This document shows, piece after piece, positions 43,563 to 56,574 of a stretch of DNA of 64,000 nt. This DNA is from Candidatus Accumulibacter appositus (GTDB lineage Bacteria > Pseudomonadota > Gammaproteobacteria > Burkholderiales > Rhodocyclaceae). The notes beneath the pieces were generated by a model. It saw nothing but the letters and a program-made list of their open reading frames with translations. It was not told the origin of the DNA and did not search any database. Every line of letters starts with the position of its first letter. The first letter of the stretch is position 1. A program made the translations under genes and the position numbers. The DNA lies in the NCBI GenBank assembly GCA_000585055.1, contig JEMX01000059.1, forward strand, positions 34,725-98,724, in the 5' to 3' direction.

Positions 43563-43886
43563 ATGACCTACGTCGTTACTGAGAACTGCATCAAGTGCAA
43601 ATTCACGGACTGTGTCGACGTCTGCCCAGTCGACTGCTTTCATGAAGGTCCGAATTGCTTGGTCATTGACCCGGATGAGTGCATCGATTGCACGCTGTGC
43701 GTCCCGGAGTGCCCGGCAGAGGCCATCTTCGCCGAGGACGATGTGCCGGACACGCAGCGCGCTTTCATTGCGCTCAATGCCGAGTTGGCCAAAAACTGGC
43801 CGGTCATTGCCGAGCGCAAGGACCCTCCGGCCGATGCCGACGAGTGGAACAACCGGCCAGACAAGCTGAGGCTCCTCGAACGCTGA
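43563..43886 (+). CDS. fdxA: 7Fe ferredoxin (FdxA type)
   Basis: A 107-aa low-potential electron carrier. The first cluster region is [20 protein letters not shown] and the second is [16 protein letters not shown], the arrangement of [3Fe-4S][4Fe-4S] ferredoxins. The C-terminal extension ([19 protein letters not shown]) matches the family. A TATAGT element about 30 bp upstream is a possible -10 box without a convincing -35. The gene is divergent from trxA. Confidence 0.94.
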   Translation: MTYVVTENCIKCKFTDCVDVCPVDCFHEGPNCLVIDPDECIDCTLCVPECPAEAIFAEDDVPDTQRAFIALNAELAKNWPVIAERKDPPADADEWNNRPDKLRLLER

Positions 43887-44237
43887 GGCGATCGTCGGAC
43901 GGCGCCTTCGCAATCGGCCTGCTGGAGACCCCTTTGGTGGCGTGTTCGCCTTCTACAGCTACGCTGCGATGATGACCTCCGCAGGCGCTCGGCGGTGTGT
44001 ATCACGCGTGCTTCCTTTGCGCAGGGCCGCGTGTCGTCGGGCGGCTGCGTCGCGTCGCGATTCCCGGTTGTGATGCCGGCGCCGCTTGAAGTGCAGTCCA
44101 GGCAGCAAAAATCCCTTAGAATTAGACCCATGGTGCCCGGATGTGCGGCAGTGTTTGTGCTGATGAGCGGCCGGGAGGCGGCGCGTCAGGCGGCGCTAGC
44201 GGTTCACCTATAACAGCGTGACTGAGGAGAAGAGCAG
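43887..44237. other. Intergenic region between fdxA and fadD
   Basis: These 351 bp contain no recognised gene, RNA or repeat. A TAGAAT hexamer at about 44116 could be a -10 box for fadD but lacks a good -35. No clear terminator follows fdxA. Confidence 0.5.
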
Positions 44238-45914
44238 GTGGAAAAGATCTGGCTCAAGAGCTATCAGCAGGGCGTGCCCGCCGAAATCGAACTGAATGAA
44301 TTTCAGTCGCTGGGTGAGCTTTTCGAGAAAAGCGTCGCGCAGTATCGGGATCGGGTTGCCTATATCAATATGGGCGTCGAACTCAAGTACGGGGAACTCG
44401 ACAAGTTGTCGCGCGATTTCGCCGCCTATCTGCAATCTGTCCTCAGGCTGCCGCAGGGGGCCCGTGTGGCGCTGATGATGCCGAATGTTCTGCAGTATCC
44501 CATTTGTATTTTTGGAGCCTTGCGGGCGGGCTATGTGGTGGTGAACGTGAACCCGCTGTACACGCCGCGCGAGCTCGAGCATCAACTCAAGGATTCGGGC
44601 GCGGAAGCCATCGTTATTCTCGAGAACTTTGCCGTAACTCTCGAGCAGGTGCTGGCCCGGACGCCGGTCAAGCACATCATGGTGGCTAGGCTTGGCGATA
44701 TGCTTGGCTTCCCGAAAGGCGCGATCGTCAATTTCGTCGTCAAGTACGTCAAGAAAATGGTTCCCGCCTGGAGTTTGCCGCGGGCGGTTCATTTCCGGGC
44801 CGCGCTGGCCAAGGGGGCCGACGCCGAGCTGCAAGCAGTGGCCGTCGTCCAGGAGGATCTCGCTTTTCTCCAATACACCGGCGGCACGACGGGTGTTTCG
44901 AAAGGAGCGATGCTGACTCATCGCAACATCCTGGCCAATCTCGCACAGGCGCATGCCTGGATCAGACCAGCGCTTGGCAAGGACCAGCATCTGGTCGTTA
45001 CCGCCTTGCCGCTTTACCACATCTTCGCCTTGACTGCGAACTGCTTCACTTTTTTCAAGGTCGGCGCCAGCAACCTGCTGATCACCAATCCGCGCGATAT
45101 TCCGGCCTTTGTCGCCGAGTTGGCCAAGTATCCATTCACCGTGATCACCGGCGTCAATACCCTGTTCAACGCGATGCTCAATAGTGACGCCTTTTGTGCT
45201 CTCGACTTCAGCAAGCTGAGGGTGACGCTGGGCGGCGGTATGGCGGTACAGAAAGCGGTTGCCGAGCGGTGGAAACTGGTGACCGGCAAGCCATTGATCG
45301 AGGCTTATGGCCTGACCGAAACCTCGCCAGCGGCGACCATCAATCCGCTCGACACCCCGGAGTATAACGGCTCGATTGGCGTGCCCGTGTCGTCCACAGA
45401 AGTGGTGATTCGTGACGATGCCGGCGCCGAGGTCCCGCTTGGCGAGCGTGGTGAGCTTTGCGTGCGTGGCCCACAGGTAATGAAGGGCTACTACAACCGG
45501 CCCGAGGAAACCGCCAAGGTCATCATGCCCGATGGATTTCTGCTGACTGGCGACATCGCGGTGATGGACGAAAAGGGCTTCGTGCGCATCGTCGACCGCA
45601 AGAAAGACATGATTCTCGTCTCCGGATTCAATGTCTATCCCAACGAGGTCGAGGATGTTGTTGCTCAGCATCCTGGCGTGCTGGAAGTTGCGGCGGTCGG
45701 CGTACCGCATGACAAGTCGGGTGAGGCAGTCAAGATCTTCGTCGTCAAGAAGGATCCCGCACTAACCGTCGAGGTGCTGATCGCCCATTGTCGCCAGCAT
45801 CTGACGGCGTACAAGGTGCCGGGCCAGATCGAGTTCCGCAGCGACCTGCCGAAGACCAATGTCGGCAAGATCCTGCGCCGCGAACTGCGCGATGAGGCTT
45901 TGAAGAAGACCTGA
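44238..45914 (+). CDS. fadD: Long-chain-fatty-acid--CoA ligase
   Basis: A 558-aa AMP-forming ligase that activates fatty acids to acyl-CoA. The P-loop is [12 protein letters not shown] at 213-224. The linker and hinge are seen in [33 protein letters not shown] and [11 protein letters not shown]. The C-terminal catalytic lysine lies in [14 protein letters not shown]. The start is GTG 44238 behind GAGGAGAAGAG. It stands alone. Functionally it could feed acyl-CoA to the reductase and WS/DGAT encoded 8-16 kb away, as well as to beta-oxidation. Confidence 0.95.
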   Translation: MEKIWLKSYQQGVPAEIELNEFQSLGELFEKSVAQYRDRVAYINMGVELKYGELDKLSRDFAAYLQSVLRLPQGARVALMMPNVLQYPICIFGALRAGYVVVNVNPLYTPRELEHQLKDSGAEAIVILENFAVTLEQVLARTPVKHIMVARLGDMLGFPKGAIVNFVVKYVKKMVPAWSLPRAVHFRAALAKGADAELQAVAVVQEDLAFLQYTGGTTGVSKGAMLTHRNILANLAQAHAWIRPALGKDQHLVVTALPLYHIFALTANCFTFFKVGASNLLITNPRDIPAFVAELAKYPFTVITGVNTLFNAMLNSDAFCALDFSKLRVTLGGGMAVQKAVAERWKLVTGKPLIEAYGLTETSPAATINPLDTPEYNGSIGVPVSSTEVVIRDDAGAEVPLGERGELCVRGPQVMKGYYNRPEETAKVIMPDGFLLTGDIAVMDEKGFVRIVDRKKDMILVSGFNVYPNEVEDVVAQHPGVLEVAAVGVPHDKSGEAVKIFVVKKDPALTVEVLIAHCRQHLTAYKVPGQIEFRSDLPKTNVGKILRRELRDEALKKT

Positions 45915-45945
45915 TTGGCCGGGGGCACGCGCTGGGCTTGCCCTC

Positions 45946-46560
45946 TCAGTCCTTTCTGCTGACGTATTTCTTGAGAACGCCGGTGGTGATTGGGTGGCCG
46001 TTGCGCGCGGCGTAGAAGAGCGGCGTTTTCTGGTCCCGGTCGGTGCTTTTCGGATCGGCGCCTTGTGCGATCAGGTATTGCGAGAGCTTTGGCTGGCCCG
46101 TTGCCGCCGAGAGGTGGAGCGGTGTCTGGCCGGCGTTGGTTTTCGCTGTGACGTCGGCGTTGCGTTCGATCAGCACTTCCACCTCACGCCTGCCCCCTGA
46201 AATCACCGCCGCGTGCAGCGGTGTCATGCCGATGCCGTCCCTCGCCTCGAGGTTTGCTCCGCGGGAAATGAGCAGCGCCGTCGTTCGCGGGTGGCCGTAG
46301 AAGGCGGCCATGTGCAGCGGCGTTCTGCCCAGAGCGTCGGTGACGTCGATTTCCGCACCCGCGTCGAGCAGCGCCCTGATGTCTGTCAGGTCGCCCGCAA
46401 TGGCCGCCTTGACCAGCGGCGGGGTTTCGGCCGGCGTTTTCTCTACCACCTCGGGCGTTACTGGCGGCGCACTGTCCGCCGACTTCTCGCCGCATCCGCT
46501 CAGGGCGACCGCCAAGACGGCTGCGGCCAGCAGCGCGACGCGAGTTGCGGCTATTGTCAT
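45946..46560 (-). CDS. Ankyrin-repeat lipoprotein
   Basis: A 204-aa protein with a lipoprotein signal (MTIAATRVALLAAAVLAVALSGC...; lipobox LSGC) followed by a Pro/Glu-rich linker. Four to five ankyrin repeats follow with GRTPLHMAA, GMTPLHAAV, GQTPLHLSA and KTPLFYAA cores. It is probably anchored to the outer membrane or periplasmic face and binds a protein partner. AGGAG lies ten bases before ATG 46560. It converges with fadD, with stops 32 bp apart. No partner is evident locally. Confidence 0.87.
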   Translation of the reverse strand: MTIAATRVALLAAAVLAVALSGCGEKSADSAPPVTPEVVEKTPAETPPLVKAAIAGDLTDIRALLDAGAEIDVTDALGRTPLHMAAFYGHPRTTALLISRGANLEARDGIGMTPLHAAVISGGRREVEVLIERNADVTAKTNAGQTPLHLSAATGQPKLSQYLIAQGADPKSTDRDQKTPLFYAARNGHPITTGVLKKYVSRKD

Positions 46561-46783
46561 CTGCGAAATTCTCCTGCCAGGATAAAACTGCTGTTCTTCA
46601 CTTGCTCCCAGCTTCCAGTGTGATGGCCATGGCGCCTCTCTGTCGACCCCGTGCTCGCCGCAGCGGGCGGCGAGTCCACCTCGTTGATCGTTCCGCGAGA
46701 TCTCTCGCATCTGGCTCCCCGATTGTCTGAAATGTCGAGTCCGTGCTTGGCGCCTAGCGTCGCGCATATTACCATCGCTGCCG

Positions 46784-47920
46784 ATGACTACCTTTCCTTG
46801 CCTCTTCGCTGGCGTTGATTACGCGCGCTGCTTGTTGCAGGTCGCCGCCCGCTTGGCCGTTGTGTTGGCTGCCTTTGCCCTCCTGGCAGGATTGTCGCCG
46901 GCGCTAGCGCAGCCGTCCGGCCGCGCAGGCGCGCCGCGGCAAGCGGTTTCCGTCCAGCTTGCCTGGAAGTATCAGTTCGAGTTCGCGGCTTTCATTGCCG
47001 CGCAGGAGAAGGCTTATTACCACGAAGCGGGGCTCGATGTCTCGCTTCGGGAATGGTCGCCTGATGTGGACGTCGTCAAGGAGGTTGCGCAAGGGCGAGC
47101 CGACTTCGGGACGCTCGACTCGAGACTGATCGTCGAACGTGCCAACGGCCGGCCGGTCATCGCCGTGGCCGCCTTGCTGCAGCATTCACGGGTTGGCCTG
47201 CTGGCCCGACGACAGGCCGGAATTGTCTCCGCGGGCGATCTTGCGGGCAGCCGTGTCGGTAGCAACCGCGCGACCGAGGACGAGATCCTGGCATTCCTGG
47301 CGGCGAGCGCGCTGCCGCCGGGGTCCTTCGAGCACCTGCCGGCTATCGCTGACGCGCGCCGGGCGCTGTCGACCGGGCAGGTGGATGCGGTCGGTGTCTT
47401 CATCGGCGACGAGCTTGTCCGTGAGTTCGTCGATAGCGGGGACTACCTGCTGCTCTCGCCGCGCAGTGCGGCAGTTGACTTCTACGGCATGCTCCTGTTC
47501 ACCTCCGAAGGTTTCTTGCAGGCACGGCCCGACACGGTGCGTGCGTTTCGTGCGGCAACCCTCAAGGGGCTGGATTATGCACTCGAACATCCCGAGGAGC
47601 TGGTCGATCTGATCCTCGCCCGCTACAACACGCAGAACAAGAGCCGTGAGCAGCTGCTCTTCGAGGCGCAGCAGATTGGCGATCTGGCGCGAGCAGCGGG
47701 CGTAGGCTCGGGCGCGATGAGCATTGGGCGCTGGCAGCATGTCGTCGACGTCTATACCACGCAGGGCCAGCTAAAGCCGGGCACCGACCTGCTGGGCTTC
47801 GTGTACGATCCCGACGCCGGCGGTCTGGGCCCGTTCATACCTTGGATGCTGGGCGGTGCCGCGCTGGGGGTACTGCTCGTTGTATGGGGGGCGCGCAAGT
47901 TCCTGGCGCCCAAGAGTTAA
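46784..47920 (+). CDS. NMT1/THI5-type substrate-binding protein with C-terminal membrane anchor
   Basis: A 378-aa protein with an N-terminal signal or anchor segment (LAVVLAAFALLAGLSPALA). A full NMT1/THI5-like binding domain follows (SVQLAWKYQFEFAAFIAAQEKAYYHEAGLDV, then GSNRATEDE, ending in a helical second lobe). A C-terminal helix (FIPWMLGGAALGVLLVVWGA) leads to RKFLAPKS and a stop. This domain with a trailing membrane helix is usual as the sensor half of histidine kinases or diguanylate cyclases, but no output domain follows. No ABC permease or ATPase lies next to it. The ligand is unknown; thiamine precursors or other small molecules are typical. Confidence 0.85.
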   Translation: MTTFPCLFAGVDYARCLLQVAARLAVVLAAFALLAGLSPALAQPSGRAGAPRQAVSVQLAWKYQFEFAAFIAAQEKAYYHEAGLDVSLREWSPDVDVVKEVAQGRADFGTLDSRLIVERANGRPVIAVAALLQHSRVGLLARRQAGIVSAGDLAGSRVGSNRATEDEILAFLAASALPPGSFEHLPAIADARRALSTGQVDAVGVFIGDELVREFVDSGDYLLLSPRSAAVDFYGMLLFTSEGFLQARPDTVRAFRAATLKGLDYALEHPEELVDLILARYNTQNKSREQLLFEAQQIGDLARAAGVGSGAMSIGRWQHVVDVYTTQGQLKPGTDLLGFVYDPDAGGLGPFIPWMLGGAALGVLLVVWGARKFLAPKS

Positions 47921-48059
47921 TGTGCAAGTCGCGTACCCGACTCACCAAGCTCCCTTCTCACCGTGCGGGGGAAGGGCCCGGAGAAGAGAGGGGCGGTGAT
48001 GGCCTTCATCATCTGGGGCGTCCCGCTTGTCATGACCGTCGATCGTCTGGAGAGAGGAA

Positions 48060-48602
48060 ATGTTGATGCATGCCGACCGTTCCACGTTGCTGCTGGTTGA
48101 TTTGCAGGAGCGCCTGTATCCCGCAATCCACGACGCCGCAGCGGTTCTTGAAGCCAGCCTGTGGCTGACCCGGCTGGCGCGACGTCTGCACGTCCCGATC
48201 ATCTGCAGCGAACAGTATCCGAAAGGCCTGGGACCGACCATGCCGGCCCTGCGGAGTCTGCTGCCGGACGATTGCCTGGTAGAGAAGATGCACTTCTCGG
48301 CCGTTGCCGAGGGAGCGCTTTTTCCGGCTGCCGGGGGAGATCGCGCGCAATTTGTCGTTGCCGGCACCGAGGCGCATGTATGCGTGCAGCAGACCGTGCT
48401 CGATCTGATCGCCGCCGGCCGCCGCGTTTTCGTCGTTGCTGACGCCGTTGGCTCGCGGCGAAGTGCCGACAAGGCTTTGGCGCTGGAGCGCATGCGCGCG
48501 CACGGCGCCGACATTGTGTCGCCTGAGATGGTCGCCTTTGAGTGGTTGGGAAAGGCCGGGACGGACGTTTTTCGCGAGGTCAGCCGCGACTTCATCCGCT
48601 GA
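48060..48602 (+). CDS. Isochorismatase-family cysteine hydrolase
   Basis: A 180-aa protein with the family triad: Asp14 in LLLVDLQERLYP, Lys76 in VEKMHFSA and Cys108 in GTEAHVCVQQT. A cis-peptide GTE precedes the cysteine, as in YcaC-like hydrolases. GGAGAGAGGAA precedes ATG 48060. The substrate cannot be told from sequence; nicotinamide-type amides are common. It stands alone between the NMT1 protein and pyrG. Confidence 0.88.
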   Translation: MLMHADRSTLLLVDLQERLYPAIHDAAAVLEASLWLTRLARRLHVPIICSEQYPKGLGPTMPALRSLLPDDCLVEKMHFSAVAEGALFPAAGGDRAQFVVAGTEAHVCVQQTVLDLIAAGRRVFVVADAVGSRRSADKALALERMRAHGADIVSPEMVAFEWLGKAGTDVFREVSRDFIR

Positions 48603-48653
48603 CTGCTGCCGGCGAGCGGTGGCCGCATGGGTCCTGCACCACCTCGGCGAGTT

Positions 48654-52790
<4,137 letters not shown>

Positions 52791-52818
52791 CCCGTCGACG
52801 CCATAGACGTCCCCCACC

Positions 52819-53169
52819 GTGCGCTGGCTTGCCGTCGGGCTGTTGGTCGTCATCGTCTTGCTGCAGGCGCCCCTGTGGATCGGCAAGGGCGGCTGGCTGC
52901 GGGTCTGGGATGTCGGCCGGCAGCTGCAGGAACAGAAGGAAATCAACCTGGCCCTGGAGATGCGCAATGCCGGCCTTGATGCCGAAGCGCGTGACCTGAA
53001 GCAGGGTTACGAAGCCATCGAAGAGCGTGCGCGCTTCGAACTCGGGATGGTCAAGCAGGACGAAGTTTTCGTGCAGATTCCCGATCGGCCGAGGGCCGCC
53101 GCAGCGCCGGTGGCCGGGAGGCTTGCCGCTTCCGCTGGCGCTGTCCCGGAAAAACCAGGCAAGCGTTAA
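52819..53169 (+). CDS. ftsB: Cell division protein FtsB
   Basis: A 116-aa bitopic septal protein that joins FtsL and FtsQ. The N-terminal membrane helix is [19 protein letters not shown], followed by a coiled coil ([25 protein letters not shown]) and the conserved [19 protein letters not shown]. The start is GTG 52819. An Ala/Pro-rich tail of about 30 residues extends beyond the common core. It lies 28 bp after eno, the standard order. Confidence 0.93.
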   Translation: MRWLAVGLLVVIVLLQAPLWIGKGGWLRVWDVGRQLQEQKEINLALEMRNAGLDAEARDLKQGYEAIEERARFELGMVKQDEVFVQIPDRPRAAAAPVAGRLAASAGAVPEKPGKR

Positions 53170-53203
53170 GTGCGGGCGCTGGCCGTCGCGCTCCCTGGTC
53201 CGA

Positions 53204-53905
53204 CTATTCGGTGAGCACGATCTGGCCTGAAATCGTCGCCTGGACTTGCGTTTCGCCGGCTTCGATCGGCATCGCTGCGGCATCGCCCGAATCCATCGCT
53301 GCCGAGCGCATCATCGGCCGACCGGGTGGCCGACCGCCGCTGTTGATTGACAGCTGCTTGATCCGGTAGCCCGTGCCCAGCGCGTCGGCGATTGTCTTGG
53401 CGCGCAGCTTGAAGGCGGCGATGGCGTCGATGATGGCCTCGCTTTCGACCTGTTGCCGGGTTTCCGGGCTCGGCAGCATCATCAGGTTGGCGACGCCCAG
53501 CGAGCTCTGGAGTTTGCCCAGCAGTTCGGAGAGCGCCGCGCTGTCGCGCGACTCCAGGGTCAACTCGGAGCGCATGCGCCAGGCTTCAATCCTGTTGCCC
53601 TTGGCATAGATTGGCGAGGTGTGCGTGGTGCCGCTTTGGGTCTTGACGCTGCTGTAGCTCTTGGCGGTCTTCAAGGCGTCGCTGATCAGGCTGTTGACCC
53701 GCTTGGCCAGTTCGCTCGGTGTTTCGCCGCTGGCCTCGGCAAAGACCGAGGCGCGTGCGAGATCATTGGCTGCCGGTCGCGCGGCCTCGGCGGAAAGGTC
53801 GATGGTGGTAGTCATGGCCTCGGCGCTGCTTGCTGCGGGCGCCGGCATGGCGAGCAGCATGAGCAGCAGGGGCGTGGTGTACAGCAGGGGTCGAAAGGAA
53901 GTCAT
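53204..53905 (-). CDS. SIMPL (DUF541) domain periplasmic protein
   Basis: A 233-aa protein with a signal peptide (LLYTTPLLLMLLAMPAPAASSAEA). The SIMPL/DUF541 fold follows: DLARASVFAEASGETPSELAKRVNSLI, then YSSVKTQSGTTHTSPIY, then WRMRSELTLESRD, with a C-terminal QVQATISGQIVL strand. Such proteins form periplasmic or outer membrane-associated assemblies; their role is unclear. I chose ATG 53905, which begins the signal peptide. It converges with ftsB, stops 34 bp apart. Confidence 0.88.
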   Translation of the reverse strand: MTSFRPLLYTTPLLLMLLAMPAPAASSAEAMTTTIDLSAEAARPAANDLARASVFAEASGETPSELAKRVNSLISDALKTAKSYSSVKTQSGTTHTSPIYAKGNRIEAWRMRSELTLESRDSAALSELLGKLQSSLGVANLMMLPSPETRQQVESEAIIDAIAAFKLRAKTIADALGTGYRIKQLSINSGGRPPGRPMMRSAAMDSGDAAAMPIEAGETQVQATISGQIVLTE

Positions 53906-54180
53906 GAGGTCGCTCTCCGGGTTTGCGGCGCAGGAGGATGGCGGGTATCCTTCACTCCGCGCAGCGCTGGATCGGGGAAGGTCGTGGCGGTGTCTTGGCG
54001 GTGTGCCTGGCACGTGCCTGGAGTCTACCCGCAGTCACGAAGTCACCGAACACCTTGGTCGAGAGTGCATTGTAGCGTGTCCGGGCAATGCGTTCTTGTG
54101 GTCAGTTGCCGGAAGCTTGGTTAGAATCGGCTTCACTGGCCCGCTCGAGTGCGAGCGGCAAGGGTCTTTGAGGGGTCATC

Positions 54181-54651
54181 ATGCTGAAAGCAGGACAGGC
54201 CGCGCCGATGTTCGTCCTCCCCGATGCGGACATGGAACTCATCGATATTGCCCGGTTTCAGGGTAAGAGTAATGTCATTCTCTTTTTCTACCCGAGAGAT
54301 GACGCGCCGTGCTGCACCTTGCAGGCGACCGATTTCTCGGATCATGAGGATCAGTTCGCGCGCCACGATTGCACGATCATCGGCATCAGCCGCGACGACT
54401 GCATCAGGCACGCCGAATTCAGAGACAAACACGGGATTTCGGTCTCCCTCCTTTCCGATAGCGAAGGGGCCGCTTGCAAGCGCTACGGTGTCTGGCAGGC
54501 GAAAGAAGTGAATGGTGCCAGGAAGTACGGTATCGTCCGCTCGACTTTCGTCATCGACAAACAAGGCGTTCTCCGTTTGGCGCTTTACGGAGTAACTGCC
54601 AAAGGCCACGCGCTCGAAATGCTGCGCATGGTGAAGGAACTCAATTCATGA
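54181..54651 (+). CDS. bcp: Peroxiredoxin (Bcp/PrxQ type) with atypical active-site loop
   Basis: A 156-aa thiol peroxidase. The loop reads YPRDDAPCCTLQATDF, so the usual PGCT becomes PCCT with Cys44 and Cys45; Cys45 aligns with the peroxidatic position. The resolving cysteine expected five residues later is Thr50, but other cysteines (64, 74, 99) could serve. The rest fits the family (SRDDCIRHAEFRDKHG, LLSDSEGAACKRYGVW, STFVIDKQG). Its stop overlaps the slyD start as ATGA, implying a two-gene operon. Confidence 0.88.
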   Translation: MLKAGQAAPMFVLPDADMELIDIARFQGKSNVILFFYPRDDAPCCTLQATDFSDHEDQFARHDCTIIGISRDDCIRHAEFRDKHGISVSLLSDSEGAACKRYGVWQAKEVNGARKYGIVRSTFVIDKQGVLRLALYGVTAKGHALEMLRMVKELNS

Positions 54652-55148
54652 ACATGCAAGTTGCAAAGAACACCGTCGTTACCCTTGACTACAGCGTCGC
54701 CGATTTCGAGGGCGAGCTCATCGATGCCGGTCGGGAGCCATTGGTCTACCTGCACGGGGGCTACGACGACATCTTCCCGCTGATCGAAGAAGCGGTGCAC
54801 GACAAGAGGGTTGGCGAATCGGTGATCGTCAAAATGCAGCCGGATGATGCCTTCGGTGAGTACGATGCAGCACTCGTCCAGGTCGAGCCGCGTGCGCAAT
54901 TCCCCGATGAATTGCAGGTTGGCATGCAGTTTGAAGGAGTGCCCGAGGGGGCCAACGACGACGACGAGGACGTGCTGATCTATCGGGTGACGGAAATGGC
55001 CGACGACAAGGTGGTTCTCGATGGCAACCACCCCTTGGCAGGAATGGCGCTGGTGTTTACCTGTACGGTGACCAATGTTCGCCCGGCGACTGCCGAAGAA
55101 ATCAGCCATGGCCACACCCACGAGGGTGACTGCGACGACGAAGATTGA
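54648..55148 (+). CDS. slyD: FKBP-type peptidyl-prolyl isomerase, SlyD-like
   Basis: A 166-aa isomerase/chaperone. FKBP strands VAKNTVVTLDYSV and EPLVYLHGGYDDIFPLIEEA are followed by an insert-in-flap region (FGEYDAALVQVEPRAQFP) and NHPLAGMALVFTCTV. The tail HGHTHEGDCDDED is a short His/Cys/acidic metal-binding segment. ATG 54648 overlaps the bcp stop, fixing the start. An inserted acidic loop (EGANDDDEDV) is longer than in most relatives. Confidence 0.9.
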   Translation: MNMQVAKNTVVTLDYSVADFEGELIDAGREPLVYLHGGYDDIFPLIEEAVHDKRVGESVIVKMQPDDAFGEYDAALVQVEPRAQFPDELQVGMQFEGVPEGANDDDEDVLIYRVTEMADDKVVLDGNHPLAGMALVFTCTVTNVRPATAEEISHGHTHEGDCDDED

Positions 55149-55202
55149 GTCGCGCTGGCGAGCAAGGCACCGCCAGCAATCGCCATAGTAGCGTGTCACG
55201 CT

Positions 55203-55243
55203 CCTGCGCGCTGCTTTCAGCAAGCCTGAAAGCAGCGCGCAGG
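55203..55243. terminator. Intrinsic terminator after bcp-slyD
   Basis: A perfect 17-bp inverted repeat, CCTGCGCGCTGCTTTCA and its complement, with a 7-nt loop, followed by CCTTTGT. It lies 54 bp after slyD and could also end the convergent periplasmic-binding-protein transcript, though the T run is short. Confidence 0.7.
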
Positions 55244-55311
55244 CCTTTGTGTGGCTGAAAGTCGTCGCTTCAAGACTTCCCCCTCCGCGCGTGCCATACG
55301 ACAGAGGCCAC

Positions 55312-56478
55312 TCAGCGCAGCAGCTTGCCGGCCTGATTGAGGATGGTGATGTCGACGTAACGCGAGCCGGTGTGCCGGTTGGCCGAGAAGCTGATGAACA
55401 CTTCGCCGGCGTCATAGTTCTTCATCGTTTCGAGGGCTTCGCGCAATTTCTGGCGGCTGGGATTCGGGCCGGCACGGCGAAGCGCTTCGACGAGCACCTT
55501 GGCGCCCAGATAGCCTTCGACCAGGGTGTGGTTGGCGGTCACGTCCTGTGGTTTGAACTTCGCGAAGTTTTTCTGGATCTCCCTGATCAGCGGAACCGTC
55601 GGGCTGTCGGGATCCGGGACCACCTGCGTGAGCACCAGCCCGGCCGCCTTGTCGGCACCGATTCTCTTGACGACCTGGGCAGCGTCGGTGACCGAAAGTG
55701 CGACGTACTGCGCGAAGTTTCCGTGTTCGCGTGACTGTTTCAGGAACTCCGAACTGGCCGCGGTGTTGGCGATCATGATCACCGCTTGTGGTTTGGCGGC
55801 GGCGATCATTTTCACGGCTGCGCCGACGTCGGTGGTGTTCTTCTCGTACGAGCCGGTGGCTACCAGCGAGCCGCCGGCTTCCTTGATTGCCCGCTCGGCG
55901 CTGCCGAGAACGTCGCGTCCGAAGGGGTCGTCCTGATAGAGGATGGCGAAGCTGCTGTAGCCGGTCCTGGCATACTGATCGACGATCTTCTGTACTTCCG
56001 CCGCATAGGGGGCGCGGGTCATGAAGAGCAGCGGGTCGTTGCGCTGAACTAGCGAGGCCGCGCCGGTACGTACGGCGATCAGCGGAATGCCCGCTTCGCT
56101 GAGTACCTTGTTTTCGAGAACGGCTTCGACGTTGCCGGTGCCGACAAAGCCGAAAAACGCCACCGGCTGCGACTCCTTCAGTATTTCTCGTGCCAGACGA
56201 ATGGTTTCCGCGGTCTTGTAGCCGTCGTCTTTGGACAGCAGGCGGATCTTGGCACCGTGAATTCCGCCGCTGGCGTTGACGGCATCGAAGTAGAGCTGGG
56301 CACCGGCGCGCATGTGCGTTCCGGTCGGTGCCAGCGGGCCGCTGAATGGGGCCACCTGGCCGACGACGATTTCGGCAGCTTTGGCGTTCGGCGATGCCAG
56401 CCCGATGAGGATCGCCGCCAGTACGGTGGGCAGTGCGCTGGCCAACATGCTGCCGAGAAAAGAGATCCGCTTCATCAT
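55312..56478 (-). CDS. Branched-chain amino acid/amide-type ABC substrate-binding protein
   Basis: A 388-aa periplasmic binding protein (Peripla_BP_6, LivJ-like). The signal peptide ends around SPNAKA-AEIVVGQ. Domain stretches include VGQVAPFSGPLAPTGTHMRAGAQLYFD, GAKIRLLSKDDGYK, and AILYQDDPFGRDVLGSAERA. No liv permease or ATPase genes flank it, so it is an orphan binding protein that may serve a transporter elsewhere. Ligand unknown. It is separated from the metallophosphoesterase gene upstream by 96 bp. Confidence 0.9.
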   Translation of the reverse strand: MMKRISFLGSMLASALPTVLAAILIGLASPNAKAAEIVVGQVAPFSGPLAPTGTHMRAGAQLYFDAVNASGGIHGAKIRLLSKDDGYKTAETIRLAREILKESQPVAFFGFVGTGNVEAVLENKVLSEAGIPLIAVRTGAASLVQRNDPLLFMTRAPYAAEVQKIVDQYARTGYSSFAILYQDDPFGRDVLGSAERAIKEAGGSLVATGSYEKNTTDVGAAVKMIAAAKPQAVIMIANTAASSEFLKQSREHGNFAQYVALSVTDAAQVVKRIGADKAAGLVLTQVVPDPDSPTVPLIREIQKNFAKFKPQDVTANHTLVEGYLGAKVLVEALRRAGPNPSRQKLREALETMKNYDAGEVFISFSANRHTGSRYVDITILNQAGKLLR

Positions 56479-56574
56479 CCGCTCCCCTTGAAGGTCTGAG
56501 CAAGTCTAGTGCCTGGCGGCGTGCCTGTCGACGCACTTCTGCGTGCTGTTGTTCGGTTCTTCCAGATGGTGGAA

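Noticed and set aside
44208..45710. Long minus-strand frame opposite fadD
   Set aside because: fadD motifs are complete on the plus strand; this frame has none.
53453..54124. Plus-strand frame opposite the SIMPL gene
   Set aside because: The SIMPL gene has a signal peptide and conserved strands; the opposite frame is Gly/Arg-rich and featureless.
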